64,000 nucleotides of DNA from Batrachochytrium dendrobatidis JAM81 (lineage: Eukaryota > Chytridiomycota > Chytridiomycetes > Rhizophydiales), in NCBI RefSeq assembly GCF_000203795.2, contig NW_006281105.1, forward strand, positions 248,001-312,000. The letters are read 5' to 3'. The position numbers and the translations under genes were made by a program. Below, piece after piece: positions 10,879-24,000 of this stretch. The notes under the pieces were generated by a model. That model made no database searches and had not been told where the DNA came from. It was given only the letters and a program-made list of their open reading frames with translations. Position 1 is the stretch's first letter. Each line of letters opens with the position of its first letter.

Positions 10879-11889
10879 ATGAATAAAGTTTTAGTAATGG
10901 TTTCCATTCGAATTCAGTATCTGCTAGATGCTGTCCAATATGGACTGGATTCATGGCCTAAACTGCTAGCCATGTGTCCTCCTGCTTTTCAACCAAACTT
11001 GCGGGCTCTTGCCGATCACTCTCATGCCATTACTATGATCCTTTTGCTTTTAGTATCCATGCGCCTATTTGGTCGTCCCATTAAGTTTGTTCATTGGTCA
11101 ATGATCTACGTTGCCGGTATTGTTTTTGGTGTGATCACTGCCATTAGTCTGCTCTATGTCAACGCCATGCTCAACGCTCAAGATATTATGCACCAGCAGA
11201 ATAATGGCACTGGTGATTACACTCCTTACCTTCCTCTCGATCTTACCATGCAGTATGATTATCGTAATGTCACTCGCCTTATGGTACGCTCTGGTCCTCA
11301 CGGCAGAGATAACTATGCCATGTACTTGATAATTGACACTTTCAACATCTTGGCATTCCTTTGGTTCCATCGTGCCTTGATTAAGCTGACCTATAAGGAT
11401 GACACTGATATGCAGGCCTTTTTGATTGATATGCTGTATCGCCTTCCCTCTGTCTATGCTGCTTTCGATATGTTTGAAAACTTGTCTGGCGCTAGTTTTA
11501 TTGGTTGGTTCGAATATGATGAGATGAACAAGATACCGTTTGCTCTTACTAGTGGATTCATTGCTCAAGCCTCTTTTGCTACTCGTATAAAGTGGGGCGT
11601 GCTTTATGTCATGTGTGCACTAGAACTGACTGGCTGTATCAAGTATGTCTACGATCGCAGATGGAAAATTGACTATGAGAATGAGCAAAAAGAAGAACGT
11701 AAACGACAGGGTATTTCTGAATCCGAAGACGAAGCTGCTCCATTGGTCCAAGAAGATTCCGAAGATGAAGATACTCCCTATGTTTCCAAAGATAATGCCG
11801 CTACCTATTCTGCTGATGAGGAATCTGAGGATGAAAAGCCCGTCCAAACCAAAAAGTCTCCTCGAAAACAGACTCCCAAGAAACATTGA
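10879..11889 (+). CDS. Multipass membrane protein of unknown function
   Basis: Intronless, 336 residues. I do not recognise the family. Hydrophobic segments lie at about residues 49-65, 74-96, 150-170 and 236-256, so four membrane spans are likely. The loop between the second and third carries Asn-Gly-Thr and Asn-Val-Thr sequons. The last 80 residues are a charged cytosolic-type tail with repeated Ser-Glu-Asp acidic clusters that look like CK2 sites, ending in a Lys/Pro-rich stretch. The mix of TCT/CTT/GCT codons and the long open frame support a real, probably well-expressed gene. Position suggests endomembrane or ER, as an inference only. Confidence 0.75.
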   Translation: MNKVLVMVSIRIQYLLDAVQYGLDSWPKLLAMCPPAFQPNLRALADHSHAITMILLLLVSMRLFGRPIKFVHWSMIYVAGIVFGVITAISLLYVNAMLNAQDIMHQQNNGTGDYTPYLPLDLTMQYDYRNVTRLMVRSGPHGRDNYAMYLIIDTFNILAFLWFHRALIKLTYKDDTDMQAFLIDMLYRLPSVYAAFDMFENLSGASFIGWFEYDEMNKIPFALTSGFIAQASFATRIKWGVLYVMCALELTGCIKYVYDRRWKIDYENEQKEERKRQGISESEDEAAPLVQEDSEDEDTPYVSKDNAATYSADEESEDEKPVQTKKSPRKQTPKKH

Positions 11890-12270
11890 TGAATGGTGGT
11901 TTTTTCAAGACTGTTTATAATTTTGTTTTAGCTATTCTCTAGACTATCAACGTGAAATAAAATGGTGATCTGGACAAGTAACCTATTGTGCCAATTCAAT
12001 AGACAGACATTTTGATTTCAGCTATTCAATTGAGTTTTCTATTATTCCTGTCACAGTTTTACAAGAATAACCGTTGGTTTGCTTTAGAATGTAGTGTTGA
12101 GTCCACTAGATTGGCTTGTATGCACTGAATCTACACTGCTCAAACCTTTGGTGAGATCAAAAGCAAGTTATAGTCACGTGAGATTATATTGAATTTTCCT
12201 GACGCTCAACAGACTTGCAAGTTTGATTAGAACAGTCAATCGTTGTTGCTCACTACATTTAATATAGCAA

Positions 12271-13261
12271 ATGTCGTCTGGAGCAGCAGTACCTCCCCTG
12301 CAGGACCTTTCTCCTCCAAATGGATTCCCGCATACAATCAAATACAAGCGATATCTTCCTGCTCGTGGCCCTTCAGGCGCCGTCATGATTCTCGCTACTA
12401 TTGGCATCATGAGCTATGGATGGTGCATGGTTCTAGATGCCAATCAAGAAAACAGGTGAGCATGTAGTCAGTTTCACTGTATCTTTCTATTTGAGCTTTT
12501 TCAAAAGTATTTGGTTATCCAAACTATTTCAAAGTCATTACTGGATCCTACAATCACTTGATGGCTTTCTACAAGCCAACTATCCCGACTTTGTCAATGC
12601 CACATTGGGATACAAGTCTAATGGTCCACGGCTTTAATTGATAATGTGTTTATCATAGGCTTTTTGTGTGACCTGCTTTTGAGCTTGCCTAGTTTCTAAA
12701 TATGGCAACTGTACCAGCAAGATTTGATTTATTTTTTAAAACTGGGACTAATGACAATAAATACTATTATAGAGAGTTGCTTAGAGAAAAAGCTTACGCT
12801 CGTATATTTCTTGCACCTCTTTTGCAAGCCGAAACTGATCGAGATCTGGTTCGTCGCCTCGACTGTCTCAAGGGGCGTGAGGCTGGCATGATGAAGGATC
12901 GAACAGATTGGTCTGTTCTAGATCTGAAAGCACCAGTTCAAGGCATTGGCAAAGGTGGTGTTCGTGACTCTGCACAGTCTGAGCCTGTTTACCACACCAA
13001 GCGGTATGTGAGCCCCACATATGTGTACCTTCCTCAAGACAACAAGGAAGACACATCGTTTTCGATTCTCAGTCCTCAATGGTGGCGTGGATCTACCATG
13101 TCCACAAAGGTAGTTTATTGCTGAATTGGCTTGTAGAAAGCATGAGGTTGATGCCATTCGAATTGATTGCTTACTCGTTTATCCACTATACTGGCATACA
13201 TTAGAATCTTCGTTACCACAACCGGGCTGATTTTACTACCGAGTATCCCATTGGAAAATAA
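12271..13261 (+). CDS. NDUFA13: NADH dehydrogenase 1 alpha subcomplex subunit 13 (GRIM-19)
   Basis: Accessory subunit of mitochondrial complex I. Exons 12271-12455, 12773-13109 and 13205-13261 give 192 residues, longer than the roughly 144-residue human protein. The N-terminus has the family pattern PPNGFPHTIKYKRYLPARGPSG before a single membrane span (AVMILATIGIMSYGWCM). Exon 2 has LLREKAYARIFLAPLLQAE and DRDLVRRLDCLKGREAGMM, then MKDRTDW. The extra length comes from an Ala/Pro/Gly segment and the tail. The last exon (NLRYHNRADFTTEYPIGK) is short but keeps frame across an ACAAAG/GTAGTT donor. The first intron (317 bp) is longer than typical here. Confidence 0.93.
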
Positions 13262-13685
13262 ATTCTGAATCCCAAGATACTGATTGAATCGACTATGGAC
13301 TCAGTAACGTTTTAGAGTGAAATATATAAGCCATTTACTCTTTAAATCTATGAAAACTAAACAGTCAACGGATCCAATTTTAGCCAAAGTTTATAAATCA
13401 AATATTTTGGGCAGCGAGTTTGGCTCTCTTGATTGAATTAAAACTGCCCCAAAGTCTTTAACAAGTAGTGGCCAGTGTCAGCCATTCGATATCAGAAAAC
13501 CATTCATCTTGCATTGAGGGGTTAATAGGGATATTGGTGCAAACACAGTTGTAACGGGCAGTTTAGTGGTTTAAACAAGAGCTACACTTAGACTACGAAT
13601 ACTTGTAGTTCTACATAGGAGATTGATTCAAACCTGCTTGAAAGAGTGTCTTGGTGAAAGAACTTGAGTTGTCTTGGGTACCACA
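13262..13685. other. Intergenic spacer
   Basis: About 420 bp between NDUFA13 and INTS6, both on the plus strand. Nothing specific is recognised. Confidence 0.5.
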
Positions 13686-16600
13686 ATGATCTATGTGTTC
13701 TTGGTAGACACAAGTGTGTCCATGAACACTATGTTTTCAGACAGACTATCTGTACTGGAGGTTGCCAAGGCTGGAGTTGAGCATTTTTTCAAGGTACATG
13801 CATTTCCCATGGTTGTGTCCTAACCCTGTTCTGCTGTGGTGGCTGTAGGATAATAATCTCCAAAACAGGAATTGGATTTTTACAATCGATCTGGATTTGG
13901 ATCTGGATCTGATTACTCAAAATACTGGATTACTACTCGTTCTGCATTCTTATTCCACCCAATTCAAATCTATACTGTCCATTTCAAATCATAATCCTCT
14001 AAACTTTGCAGTCAAATTAGAGTATATACATGAATATCAAGTCTAGATTTGAGATTCAATTTACTGATCGTACTTGATACAAGTTCAGTATCATTTGAAC
14101 ACATCCATCTAGAAAGATTTTAAACCACAAAATCAAATTTAAACTCAACTCGGCTTAGATTTGGCATATGCCGCATCTGAATATAGTCGTACATGGATGG
14201 ATTTGAATCAATACTAACTGTCATTTTTAAACATAGTGGGAGCTTCGCAAACCACAACGGAATAACAACAAATACATGCTGGTCACGTACCAAGATTTTC
14301 CTGCAGGGTTTAAAGTAAAGATTCATTTTTTTGTATACTAGGTTTTACGAGTCTTGATACTAACTTGGTTGCACCAACCTTGAAATGATACAATTCAGTC
14401 GATTCTTACAGATGACGAAAAAGTTTTATTAGAGGCCACAAAAACCTTGAAAGCTACTGATATGTCAACAGCCGGACCAGCCATGGCATCTATATTTGAC
14501 TATTTAGCTGCTTATCGTTTACGTAACAAAATAGATCCACCTGGCGTGGTATGTGATTCTACCATGACATTTGAGTTTGGTAATATTGATTTTAAATGGG
14601 ACTGTTTCTGAATTTATTTACTCTAGGGTCGGTTTCCTGGAGGTCATGAATCTACACTTATTTTTTGGTTTACTGACGGTTCAGGATATAGTGGACCAGC
14701 AGGCGTTGAAGACAACGTAAGTGTCGATCTAGTTTAGCAGTACTATCTACTTTAGGCATCTATTGATTCTAATGCTACTTCTTTAAAGATCAATATTCCT
14801 GGATCGCGACTGAGTGGTTTGGAATATTCCGTTGAGCCATTTAGATGGGAGCAACGACTGTATACAATCGCTCTAATGCCAGAATCAGTTCCTGTTTCGT
14901 CACATCTTACAGCCATGAGTGATGTCATGGGAGGTGGGTGACTGCTTTCATGTATCGACTTGCAATTAAAATCACTTGTTTGACCAATACTGGCGTTGAA
15001 ATGCTTGAAATAGGAAAATTATGGAAAATTAGTTCGTCAAGACATTTGCTAAAGTGTATAGAAAACTGTCTTGGGGCTAAACAACAAAACGCTACAAATC
15101 AAGGAATTCCTCCATTGCATCCCATCTCACATATTGAAGGCGTTTCAGTGATCATGGCGCCTCATCCAGGTTAGATCTACCCTTTGTATCTTGCTTAAAC
15201 TGCGAGTTGTCGGTTGACTTTAGTCAGTATTGAGTGTACTAAAAATATTGATTTAATCTACTTGTTGTTATGCGGCTATAACATTAGCAAATTCCACGCC
15301 AAAATTCAATCAAGAAATGCTGTTCATCTATGCAAACATCACTGCATCAAAGTGGTTTCCTATTCCAGAGTCGTATTGGCCTGAGAGTATGCTCAGTAAA
15401 GATATACTTCGTCTTGTAGGTTTCAATCTTATTGGTTTAAACTTGTTGCATTCACGGTTTTTAATGCTGTACTGTATTTTTTCTAAATAAGCCAAGAAGA
15501 AAAGCACACCCAACAATCATGGTACTACAAAGAGATGAGTACCACTCAATTTACGACGGGTTTCCTGTGGATCGGTTTAGCATGGAGCAAACTAGTCTAT
15601 GCCAAGAGTTGCTCAAAAAACGTGCTGGCACATGCTGGACAGTAAGTCTGTCGAGTTGCATGACAATCAGCAAGTCAAATAACTGAACCTACTATTTTTT
15701 AATGGCAACTGGCAGATTTTTATTGAGAATAGTCACCACCAGCCAGGACCTGGGCTCCCCTTTGGGTTTTTAAAAGTTAGCGGAGCAGGAAACTCGGTCA
15801 ATATCTACATCCTTCCCTACAACTTTCCTAAGCTATTTAAACTTTTAAGTATGCATTTTTATTGCTATGTTCAATAACCCATTTCTTGTCCGCACAAACC
15901 TCTAGCTGCTACATTCTAAAATGATGTTTATTCTAGACGATGCCAAAAACTTTCGAAATGGCGCAATTCCAGACATATGGACACAAGCATTCATACTGTA
16001 TATGCGAAGCGTGCCATGCTACTATCATCAGCCCATTCGAAATGCTTTAAACCATTTGAATCTGTGGTACTTGTGGCCAAAAAATTTTGCTGTGCCATTG
16101 GTCATGTCAAAAATAGTCGATTTGGGAGAAAAGATTGCTCGGCAGGTAATGAAACAATACAATGATTGAGAATTTGACTGGATGTAACTAGCTAACGTCA
16201 AGCTGACTGTATTGAATATGATTCAGGCACATATGGAACACCAAAAACTGGTTTCATCAATCATGCAGCTTCGGGATACGGGAAAGGCTAAACAATTACA
16301 AAAAAAAGTTGATGTGGGATTGAATCTTTCTCAAACTGCAAATTCATCTGATTTAATTGGCACTTTGGGAACAACCAAGGGAAAAAACGATGTTTCTGAT
16401 ATCAAGATTGCTGAAAATGTGTTTGATGTGCCCAAATCTGGCATGCTTGGAATACTCGACAATGCACTGAAACTCATATTTGCGCCAAGTAAAGCACTTG
16501 GTGTATCAGGCCGTAGGCTTTCCCAGCGCGATCAAGGTAATTCAGCACAATTTTTCAAACATGTACGCTTGATTGGCATTGTTTTTGACTCTGCTTGAAA

Positions 16601-18032
16601 CTTGAATTATTCCGTGTAGATGCGTTGCACACCTTGCCAATCTCACAAATGGGTAACTATACATCGGCCATGAATGCTATGCAGATATTACGAAATCCTC
16701 TCGAGGATGAAAATGAAGCTGCTGAGCGCGAGCGTACTCTATTTGGCAATCCCTATGCAAAACGACAACCTACTCCACCACCACCTACATCATCAAACAA
16801 GGGAATACCTATTGATCCCGTATCCACATCTATGGATGAAGCAGACGAAGAAGCCTCGCAGTTTAATGATGGAGAGGGAGGTGAGCTGCCACTTGTGCCT
16901 TCCATGGAGTCGCCCAGCTCAGCGTTACGGCGAAGAAGACTTTATCCACGCAGACGATCCATATCTACCTCTTCTGTGGGATCTTCTGGAAAATATGATC
17001 CCTGTACACCCGGTTCACCTTTTTCCGTAGCCTCTAGTAGCATATCAACGACTTCCAGTACTTTTTCGATTGCAAAAGTACCGCGATTGACTCATGCTAC
17101 TATGCCTGTAATCCTTGTTCCACAGCTGAAATATCTGGAATGGAATCACATTGCAAGTGGAAAATTTGATTTGGCAAAACAAATGATAGATATCAGAAAT
17201 TGTTCTCGGCCTTTTCTGGATTCCAATGCATCCAAGCAATCTTCAGATAATCATACACTGAGCTTGGAAAAAAGTGTAGATAAAATGATTCCAAGCCAAA
17301 CCTTGCCTGTTGAGCCCACTGATGACACGCTTCAAGATGCTGATTTGTTGTTGGATACTGCTCCGACTGATATCATGTCAAAAGACATTCCACAATCATC
17401 GCCAGATGATCCAAGTCTTGGTGCATTGAATACGAGCTCAAAAAACAACACATCTGAGACTTTACCAGCAGAATTATGGGAAACGTTGGATACCATATCT
17501 GATGTAGGATTAAATGAGTACGATCCAGCGATGCAGATGGATAGTGTATATCCTGATTCGTGCAATGACCTGAATTCGGGGACAGATACAGAGTCGCTAC
17601 TAAAACGAAGACTGGACTTTCCAAGTATGTCTGAAACTAAAATAGCACGAAAAGATAGTACAATGAATATCCCTGAGCGTAATTTGACATCAATAGTCAG
17701 CTGGGATGCCAATCTTAAATCATGGCCAGATATTCGTTTGCATCTTCATAGACTGATTGCAAAATGGCCTAGTGGTAAGTTGTGTTTGGTGCAAATGCAT
17801 ATAAAATATTAGGCTCAACATTGCAATAACTAATCTTGATTTAATTTTGGATGGTTTAGAATATAATGAGTTGTATACATGCTTAAATATGGATAAACTT
17901 GCTGTGACTGATATTCTTGATGATGATCAGAAAAAAAAGGGTCTTGCGCATTTCTACCAAGTGGCAAAGTCATTTAAACGATATTCACTTGCTCAGCATA
18001 TTGAAAATATTATTGCTGGTCAGTTGGATTAA
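13686..18032 (+). CDS. INTS6: Integrator complex subunit 6
   Basis: A subunit of Integrator, the nuclear complex that cleaves nascent RNAs and carries a PP2A phosphatase module. Thirteen exons keep frame: 13686-13793, 14237-14314, 14399-14548, 14627-14716, 14756-14933, 15014-15169, 15288-15415, 15492-15641, 15716-15848, 15937-16145, 16227-16536, 16620-17774, 17860-18032; 1005 residues. The N-terminal von Willebrand A domain has MIDAS motif DTSVS and later FTDGS. Family blocks follow in order: PFRWEQRLYTIAL, GGKLWKISSSRHLLKCIE, SVNIYILPYNFPKLFKLL, LPISQMGNY, FGNPYAKR. The C-terminal domain (LHRLIAKWP to LAQHIENIIAG) matches the INTS6/SAGE1 tail. A low-complexity Ser-rich linker fills exon 12. 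Intron 1 is 443 bp; most others are 70-120 bp. Confidence 0.93.
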
Positions 18033-18128
18033 AAATGAATCTGTAATGTAATTTTTGATCAAATATAGTTTATTTTTGAATACATAGTATTTTAGCAACA
18101 GGTCGAGCATGATTTCAAAGCTAGATCC

Positions 18129-18524
18129 TTTTTCATATCCAGCAGATTCATGACCTGAAATGTATCCAAAATAACTACAATCCATCTACACATGCCAAGT
18201 ATGTATGGCCTGCATTGTGTAGTATTGCAACTCTATGCAGACACTGGTTTTGAATGATGTTTGTTCAAGTATGGCATTGACTAATCAACAGTACCATTCA
18301 AAGTTCATGATGGACTAGTCCAACACATTTAATTCCACGCAATACTGACAAAAGCTTAAATAATATGCATTGAGCCAGAATACGATCATCACATACAGTG
18401 ACAGCCAAGCCGCAGTAATCAACAGTTGCATCACGAATGGGTTGCAGATCCGCAAGGTTTCATGTATCAGTCAATACGATTGAATACAAGAGTTGTCATA
18501 ATGATCATCCAGTAACATGGTCGA
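18129..18524 (+). repeat. 0.4 kb dispersed repeat, copy 1
   Basis: A block of about 396 bp that recurs in inverted orientation at 36187-36585. I count about seven substitutions and one 2-bp indel, so near 98% identity. It begins TTTTTCATATCCAGCAG and ends CCAGTAACATGGTCGA. It has no open frame of note and no obvious inverted ends. It starts 97 bp after the INTS6 stop. Confidence 0.93.
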
Positions 18525-19144
18525 CAACCATTTGATGTTTGGACAATGAAACAATATATTTAGAATATTACAGAGTGATGCTGAAATTGCAGATGTGACA
18601 ATATCAACAATGCAATGGTAATAGATTGAAATTTACAATCCAGTATATCGTAGAACATTACAAGTGATAGTCCAGCCAACAATAGCAACACGTTGGTGTC
18701 GATATAGCTTAATCAAGTTTACTGGCATTGTATTGATCAATTGGATATGTATTGATTGGCCAGCAAATACAGTTGGTTGCATTAAGATTTGCAATAATGT
18801 TTGACGAGTATCTGAACTGATTGATTTTGACAGATTGTTCGAGTGCTGGTATAGATTTAATCCCAAAGTCATGACGGATCGCTCACAACTAAAGACAAAA
18901 GGGATGAGAACAGCGAGATGAAATATTTATTTTAGTTATATTCCAACAACTCGATTTCATCATGTTTTGAAACCACTAGTTACGAATAATGACATAGTTG
19001 ATATGTGTTTAGCGTAGCCAATTCCATATTTAGCTTTTAGTATAGTGCTATTAGCAAGTCATATTATGCTCACACGTGTAATGAATTTCAGATCAAGCTA
19101 AAGCGATCTAGACAACTCTTGAGTCTGCTAGTCGTGAAAAATCC
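18525..19144. other. Intergenic, nothing recognised
   Basis: About 620 bp of AT-rich sequence between the repeat and the 3' end of EIPR1. No supported gene. Confidence 0.5.
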
Positions 19145-20972
19145 TCAACAATCCATAATTCTATACTTTTCTTCTCTTGGAACTTGATTTACAACCACTC
19201 TTCCATCAAACGAAAGTGAAGCAAATATCCACGGATCTGCTGCACTCCAAGAAGCAGAATATACTGCCTCCTCATGCTGATCAAACGATGCAATCAATCC
19301 ATCTGTTGCTTTGCTAATCAACCAAACCAGAGAGTCTAGTTAATATTTGAACAAATTTACCTCAAACAAAAGAATAGTATCCAATAATAGTCATCCAACT
19401 AGCCTGTGATAGTTTCCGCCTGAATCGTCACTGGAATCGTTAAATTTGTCTCCGCCATTACTCTCACTCGACAGAAATCTATTTTTATCATAAAAAAATA
19501 CTGATGATACAGAGACAACCGAGTCTAAATTGACTTGACAGTCCGAGCTAGATGAAAGTAGTAGTTGATCGTGCGATCGATTAAACGACACCGACCATAC
19601 CCTAAAAGTAAAAATAAAATGTTGGTCAAGTGAGACCAGTATCAACTCGACATGTTTTAATGCGGCATACCAGTGAGAATGGTCAGTAATATTTTTAAGA
19701 TACGTGCTGGTGTTTCGTGTATCCCAAATTCGAATGGTGCAATCATCACTACCAGATACAATATGGTATGGCTTATTTGGATTGTAATCCAAAGCTCTCA
19801 TTGGCAGTTCATGTGCAAGATCTATTCGAAAACATTCACTGGCAAAGATAGTCAGCACAATGCAGGCAACAGGTATTATGTCGGCAATTTAAACTTTACC
19901 TGTTAGTGGAAATATTCCAGCCAATGATGTTACGCCCAATTGCAACTGAGATTTGAGATGTGTGATGAGGATCCCACGCTGCGCACCCAATGCAGGATTC
20001 GGCATCCATGGGAATCGCAATTACAGTTGATAAAGTCTGCATTTTAAAATAGAAATTAGCACTTGATCAAGTAAATCAATCCCAACTCAAGTTCTGTAAA
20101 AACCTACTGCTTTCAAATCTTTTTGAGCCAAAGAGTAAATATATAGCTTTTTCCGTCCAATCGCGACTATTTGTGATGTATCTCCTGCTGGCTCCCACAA
20201 AACTCTACAAACAACATAATCAACGTGTGGTTTACTTTCAAATAGCCATCCATATAAAAACTCAACTGGTGAATGTCAGATTGGCCTCCGTCTGGTATTA
20301 ATTTGGTGACTTCTTCAAGCACGTTGGACCCATTTTGTTTTAATTGACCCGACTCATCCGAATCGATTTGAGAAAAACGCCATAACGTTGTAGATAGAAT
20401 TGGGATATTTTCTTCAACTATATATAATTTGAATCCACTATTAGAATCAGCTACTTTATAGTGATCAGAACTTGAATTCCCAAGCAATCAACCCATACTT
20501 TTACAGGAACATGAAAAAAACAAGTCGGCCTTGGTTGGTGCGGGCGAAATACTGAGAATCTCATCTGGATGAGCATAGGCAGCATGTGTGATTTCATCTT
20601 GGTCTTCGTCGTAATCAATGAGGTAAATCTACAGTCCACAAGTTTAAATCATCCAGCAATCACGCATGTTAGAAGATATGGAGTCTGGTTCGGACAATGC
20701 TTGAAGAGTATGACTTGTACCTTGTTGTCTTTCAATAAACTACTTGAGCCTGCTATCCAGCGGTTTCGTTCTGTATCTCCTAATTGAGCAACCAGCACTC
20801 GTCCCTTTCAAGTTTGACCCAAACCAATAGTTTTATTGATGAGCATCAATTTATCCATGTAAAGCAGACAACTGTATATCGGCACATTCCTGATAATGAT
20901 ATATGCTGAATATGTAGTATTTTCCTGTCAACACCGTCGACCCACCTGTCGTCCCAGTCCAAACACACTCAT
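19145..20972 (-). CDS. EIPR1: EARP/GARP-interacting WD40 protein (EIPR1/TSSC1)
   Basis: WD-repeat partner of the EARP and GARP tethering complexes at endosomes and trans-Golgi. Exon 1 (20972-20946) encodes MSVFGLGRQ, exon 2 (20804-20721) GRVLVAQLGDTERNRWIAG; exon 3 holds IYLIDYDEDQDEITHAAYAH. Downstream blocks match the family: VLWEPAGD, CAAWDPHHTSQ, LDYNPNKPYHIVSGSDDC, IRIWDTRN, HSHWVWSVSFNRSHDQLLLS. The last exon ends in a WD repeat (EEAVYSASWSAADPWIFASL) and stops at 19145. The junction into that last exon is uncertain: an in-frame stop follows 19388, so the donor is probably GTGACG near 19429 with acceptor AACTAG near 19338. The start is 127 bp from the LRR gene start, head to head. Confidence 0.85.
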
Positions 20973-21099
20973 CTAAATGCCAAATTGTTTGCAATTACGA
21001 AAATGGCAAACTTGACCACTTTAAACGACAAGATTAACTCGACTGTTTAAATCACAAAGTGAACTTGATTCCTTTCTCAGTTGTAATCTACACTTTAAA
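20973..21099. promoter_or_regulatory. Shared divergent promoter, EIPR1 / LRR gene
   Basis: Only 127 bp separate the two start codons, so both genes must use this interval, at least in part. No specific motif is called. Confidence 0.5.
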
Positions 21100-24000
21100 A
21101 TGCAAGGTTTGGGTTCGTTCTTTTTTGACCCGCTGGATCAGCCTATGCTCAAAGTAGTCAGATACAACTCTTCTACTTCAATCACCCAAACTCGATCTAC
21201 TTCCACAAGCCACAACACAGGATACGTTCCAAACACTAACCGTCAATCTGATTTTTTTAAACCCTCAATTTCACACAAGGCCACTGCATTTCCATCATCT
21301 GAAATCCAATGCAGAGTTGGTAGTATTGGCAACCCCACATTTTCGGAAATGGACTTGACTGTATCCTTGCAAAACACAGTTGGTGGTAAATCTGAGCAGC
21401 GTGTCACTGTGTCACCAGCCATCGCGCTCCCCTCGTTCAATAAGCTCTCAGTAGGAAAATGGCAGAATGGACAAAATATACATTTGGGAATCGAAGTTAG
21501 CACAACACTTGCAAAAGCATCCAAAATCACTTATCCGAAAAGCACTCTTCGTAGCAACAGACTGCCAAAAATTTCTTGTGAATCCAATACAAGCAAATTG
21601 AATAGTGTAGTCGGAGGTCTGGTATCATCTAAGCAAAAGAATCAATGTTTGTTGAATAGTAGCAGTTTAAACTCTGAAGTGATACACACGGATAATTCAA
21701 CTGCAGGTATAACACAGGATTATTTTTTATTAAAAGGTTGTCCAGATACTCGAGAACCGAGTCGTAGACTCATACTCGAGTCGCTCAAACACGCTCAACC
21801 AATAGTCCCAGCTCATACCACTTGTCGTTTACAACCGTCGCGTATTGCAGATCAACTGCCATGTCCTAATTCTACAACTATAATCAAGCCATTAGTTCTC
21901 ATGGCTGATGCACAATCTTCAAAAATTATTACATTAAAACATGCCACTCTTGCAGTTATGGAAAATCTTTCAAACAGCGAAACCATTACAGTAAACATCG
22001 GTATTCCAGCTCATGAGTCACACTCCACAATCCGTATTCACAAGGAAATTGTATACCAATCAGCAACATTAAAGCATATTCACCTTCACTCGACACATTT
22101 TCAAGAAAGTGTTCAGGGACTATCATTGCCAACCATTCCTACAGATGTCATCCTGCAAATCATGGAATATCTCACACGTCAATACTATAAACAAAATCTG
22201 TGGAAAGAGGGAATGGTTAGTGTTGACGAAATACAACCACGTCTCGATCACTTGTTTGATTTGATGGAGGCTGGAATGTATCTTGATTTACCAGGACTAG
22301 TCGACTTGTGTGCAAAATTAGTTGCGAAAAACTTTGATTGTATAAAGTCGTTTGAAGAACTATCGACAATGCTGGTCAGAAGTGTTCTTAAGCATTTGAA
22401 TGTGGGCCAACTGATTATCTGTGAGCATGATCTGCTGGCACGGTCCAAAGAAGAAAGTATGAAATCGGTATCGGAAACCAAAACTGGCAATCTGATTTCT
22501 AAACCATGCATTAATACGCAATCCATTTGGATAAATCAGTTTTGGCGACTGATGAATGGCAGGATGGATCGCATTCAACAGTGTGTAAGCCAACACGACC
22601 ATTTCACGTATCAACATATTTACAATCGCGGCCAACATTGTGATTCACTAGTATCAAACTTGAACAATGATACAGCAGAATCAGTAATGCTGGATAGTGT
22701 TCAAAGTATCAATATTATGCAAAATTTGGGAATGTCACTTGATGATGTCTGCGAAGAAGTAGAATTTTATACAGTAGCCAAACGTGTCTGTCTTGAAAAT
22801 TACATTTTGGACGTGCTTGGACAACCACTTGGCCACAAGATGTTTACACAGGTGATTCAACATCAAGGATCAATACTAAAAAAACTGTATCTAGATATAG
22901 GGTTGATCCAGGATAATTATGGAATACAAGGGTTGGTTGGGCAATTAAGTGCATATTGCTCCAATTTGAAACAGCTTGTTTTAAGAATTGACCGGTGCAA
23001 CCAATATACTTTAAATGAGCTCACAAATGTAGCACAAATACTTCCCAATACATGCCAGCTTTTTCTTGAAGTTCTGGTTGTTGCATCATCATCTGGGTCG
23101 ATTCCATCAATTCTAGCACTGTGCACATCATCGGCTACAATAGAGCATGAATTACTTTCGAATAAAACAAATAGCTTCAACTCGGTATTTCAGCCAAATG
23201 ATCCACATTCACGACAAATGCGTATAGAAACAGAAAGCAACTTGGATTTGCGAGGAATCAGCAGTTTGGCAGAATTTATTTACCCTTCAAGTTGGACAAA
23301 CTCAAATAAGCTTCCCGCAACCAACTCGATTCAAAACCGCCAATCTCGCCATCTTGGAGTTCATATGAAATGGATCCCAACAGCTTCTAAACAAATGGGT
23401 GTAGATGCATCTATATTCCATACTTTTCTTGTTCAAATCCCTCTAGTACATATTAGAATTACTCACCTTGATCTATCAAATATCCAATTGAGTCCAGATA
23501 CCACACCTACAATTATTGCCTTGGTTTCCCATGCACAGTCTAGTCTTACGCATCTTGTACTGACCAACACACATCTCACTGCCTCTGCTCTTGCAACCAT
23601 CTTTGATGCCATGCAGCATGCATCCTCTAACCTTACTTACATTAGTATATCACGTACAATTCATTCAGCTGATCCCAATATCACTGACTGCTGCAAATCT
23701 ATTGCTGCGTACATTGCTTCAAACCGGACATGTATACGTACTCTTGATCTTAGTGACAATCCACTCACGTCGCTTGGAATGATTATCCTCACTGACGCCA
23801 TCGCTACCAACACGCGTTTAACATGCATTCATCTCAATGGAGTAAATCTAGGATCTCACGTAAAACACCTTGTAAAATCTGTAACAATAGAGCAGACATC
23901 ACTTACCAAAATATGCATTGCTCGAAATGGAGTGCTTCCACGTGGCTTATGTCTTGTCATTGATGCACTACAGACTGCCACAAATCAACATAATGTACCA

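Noticed and set aside
11098..11568. 156-codon minus-strand frame
   Set aside because: Antisense shadow of the membrane protein gene at 10879-11889.
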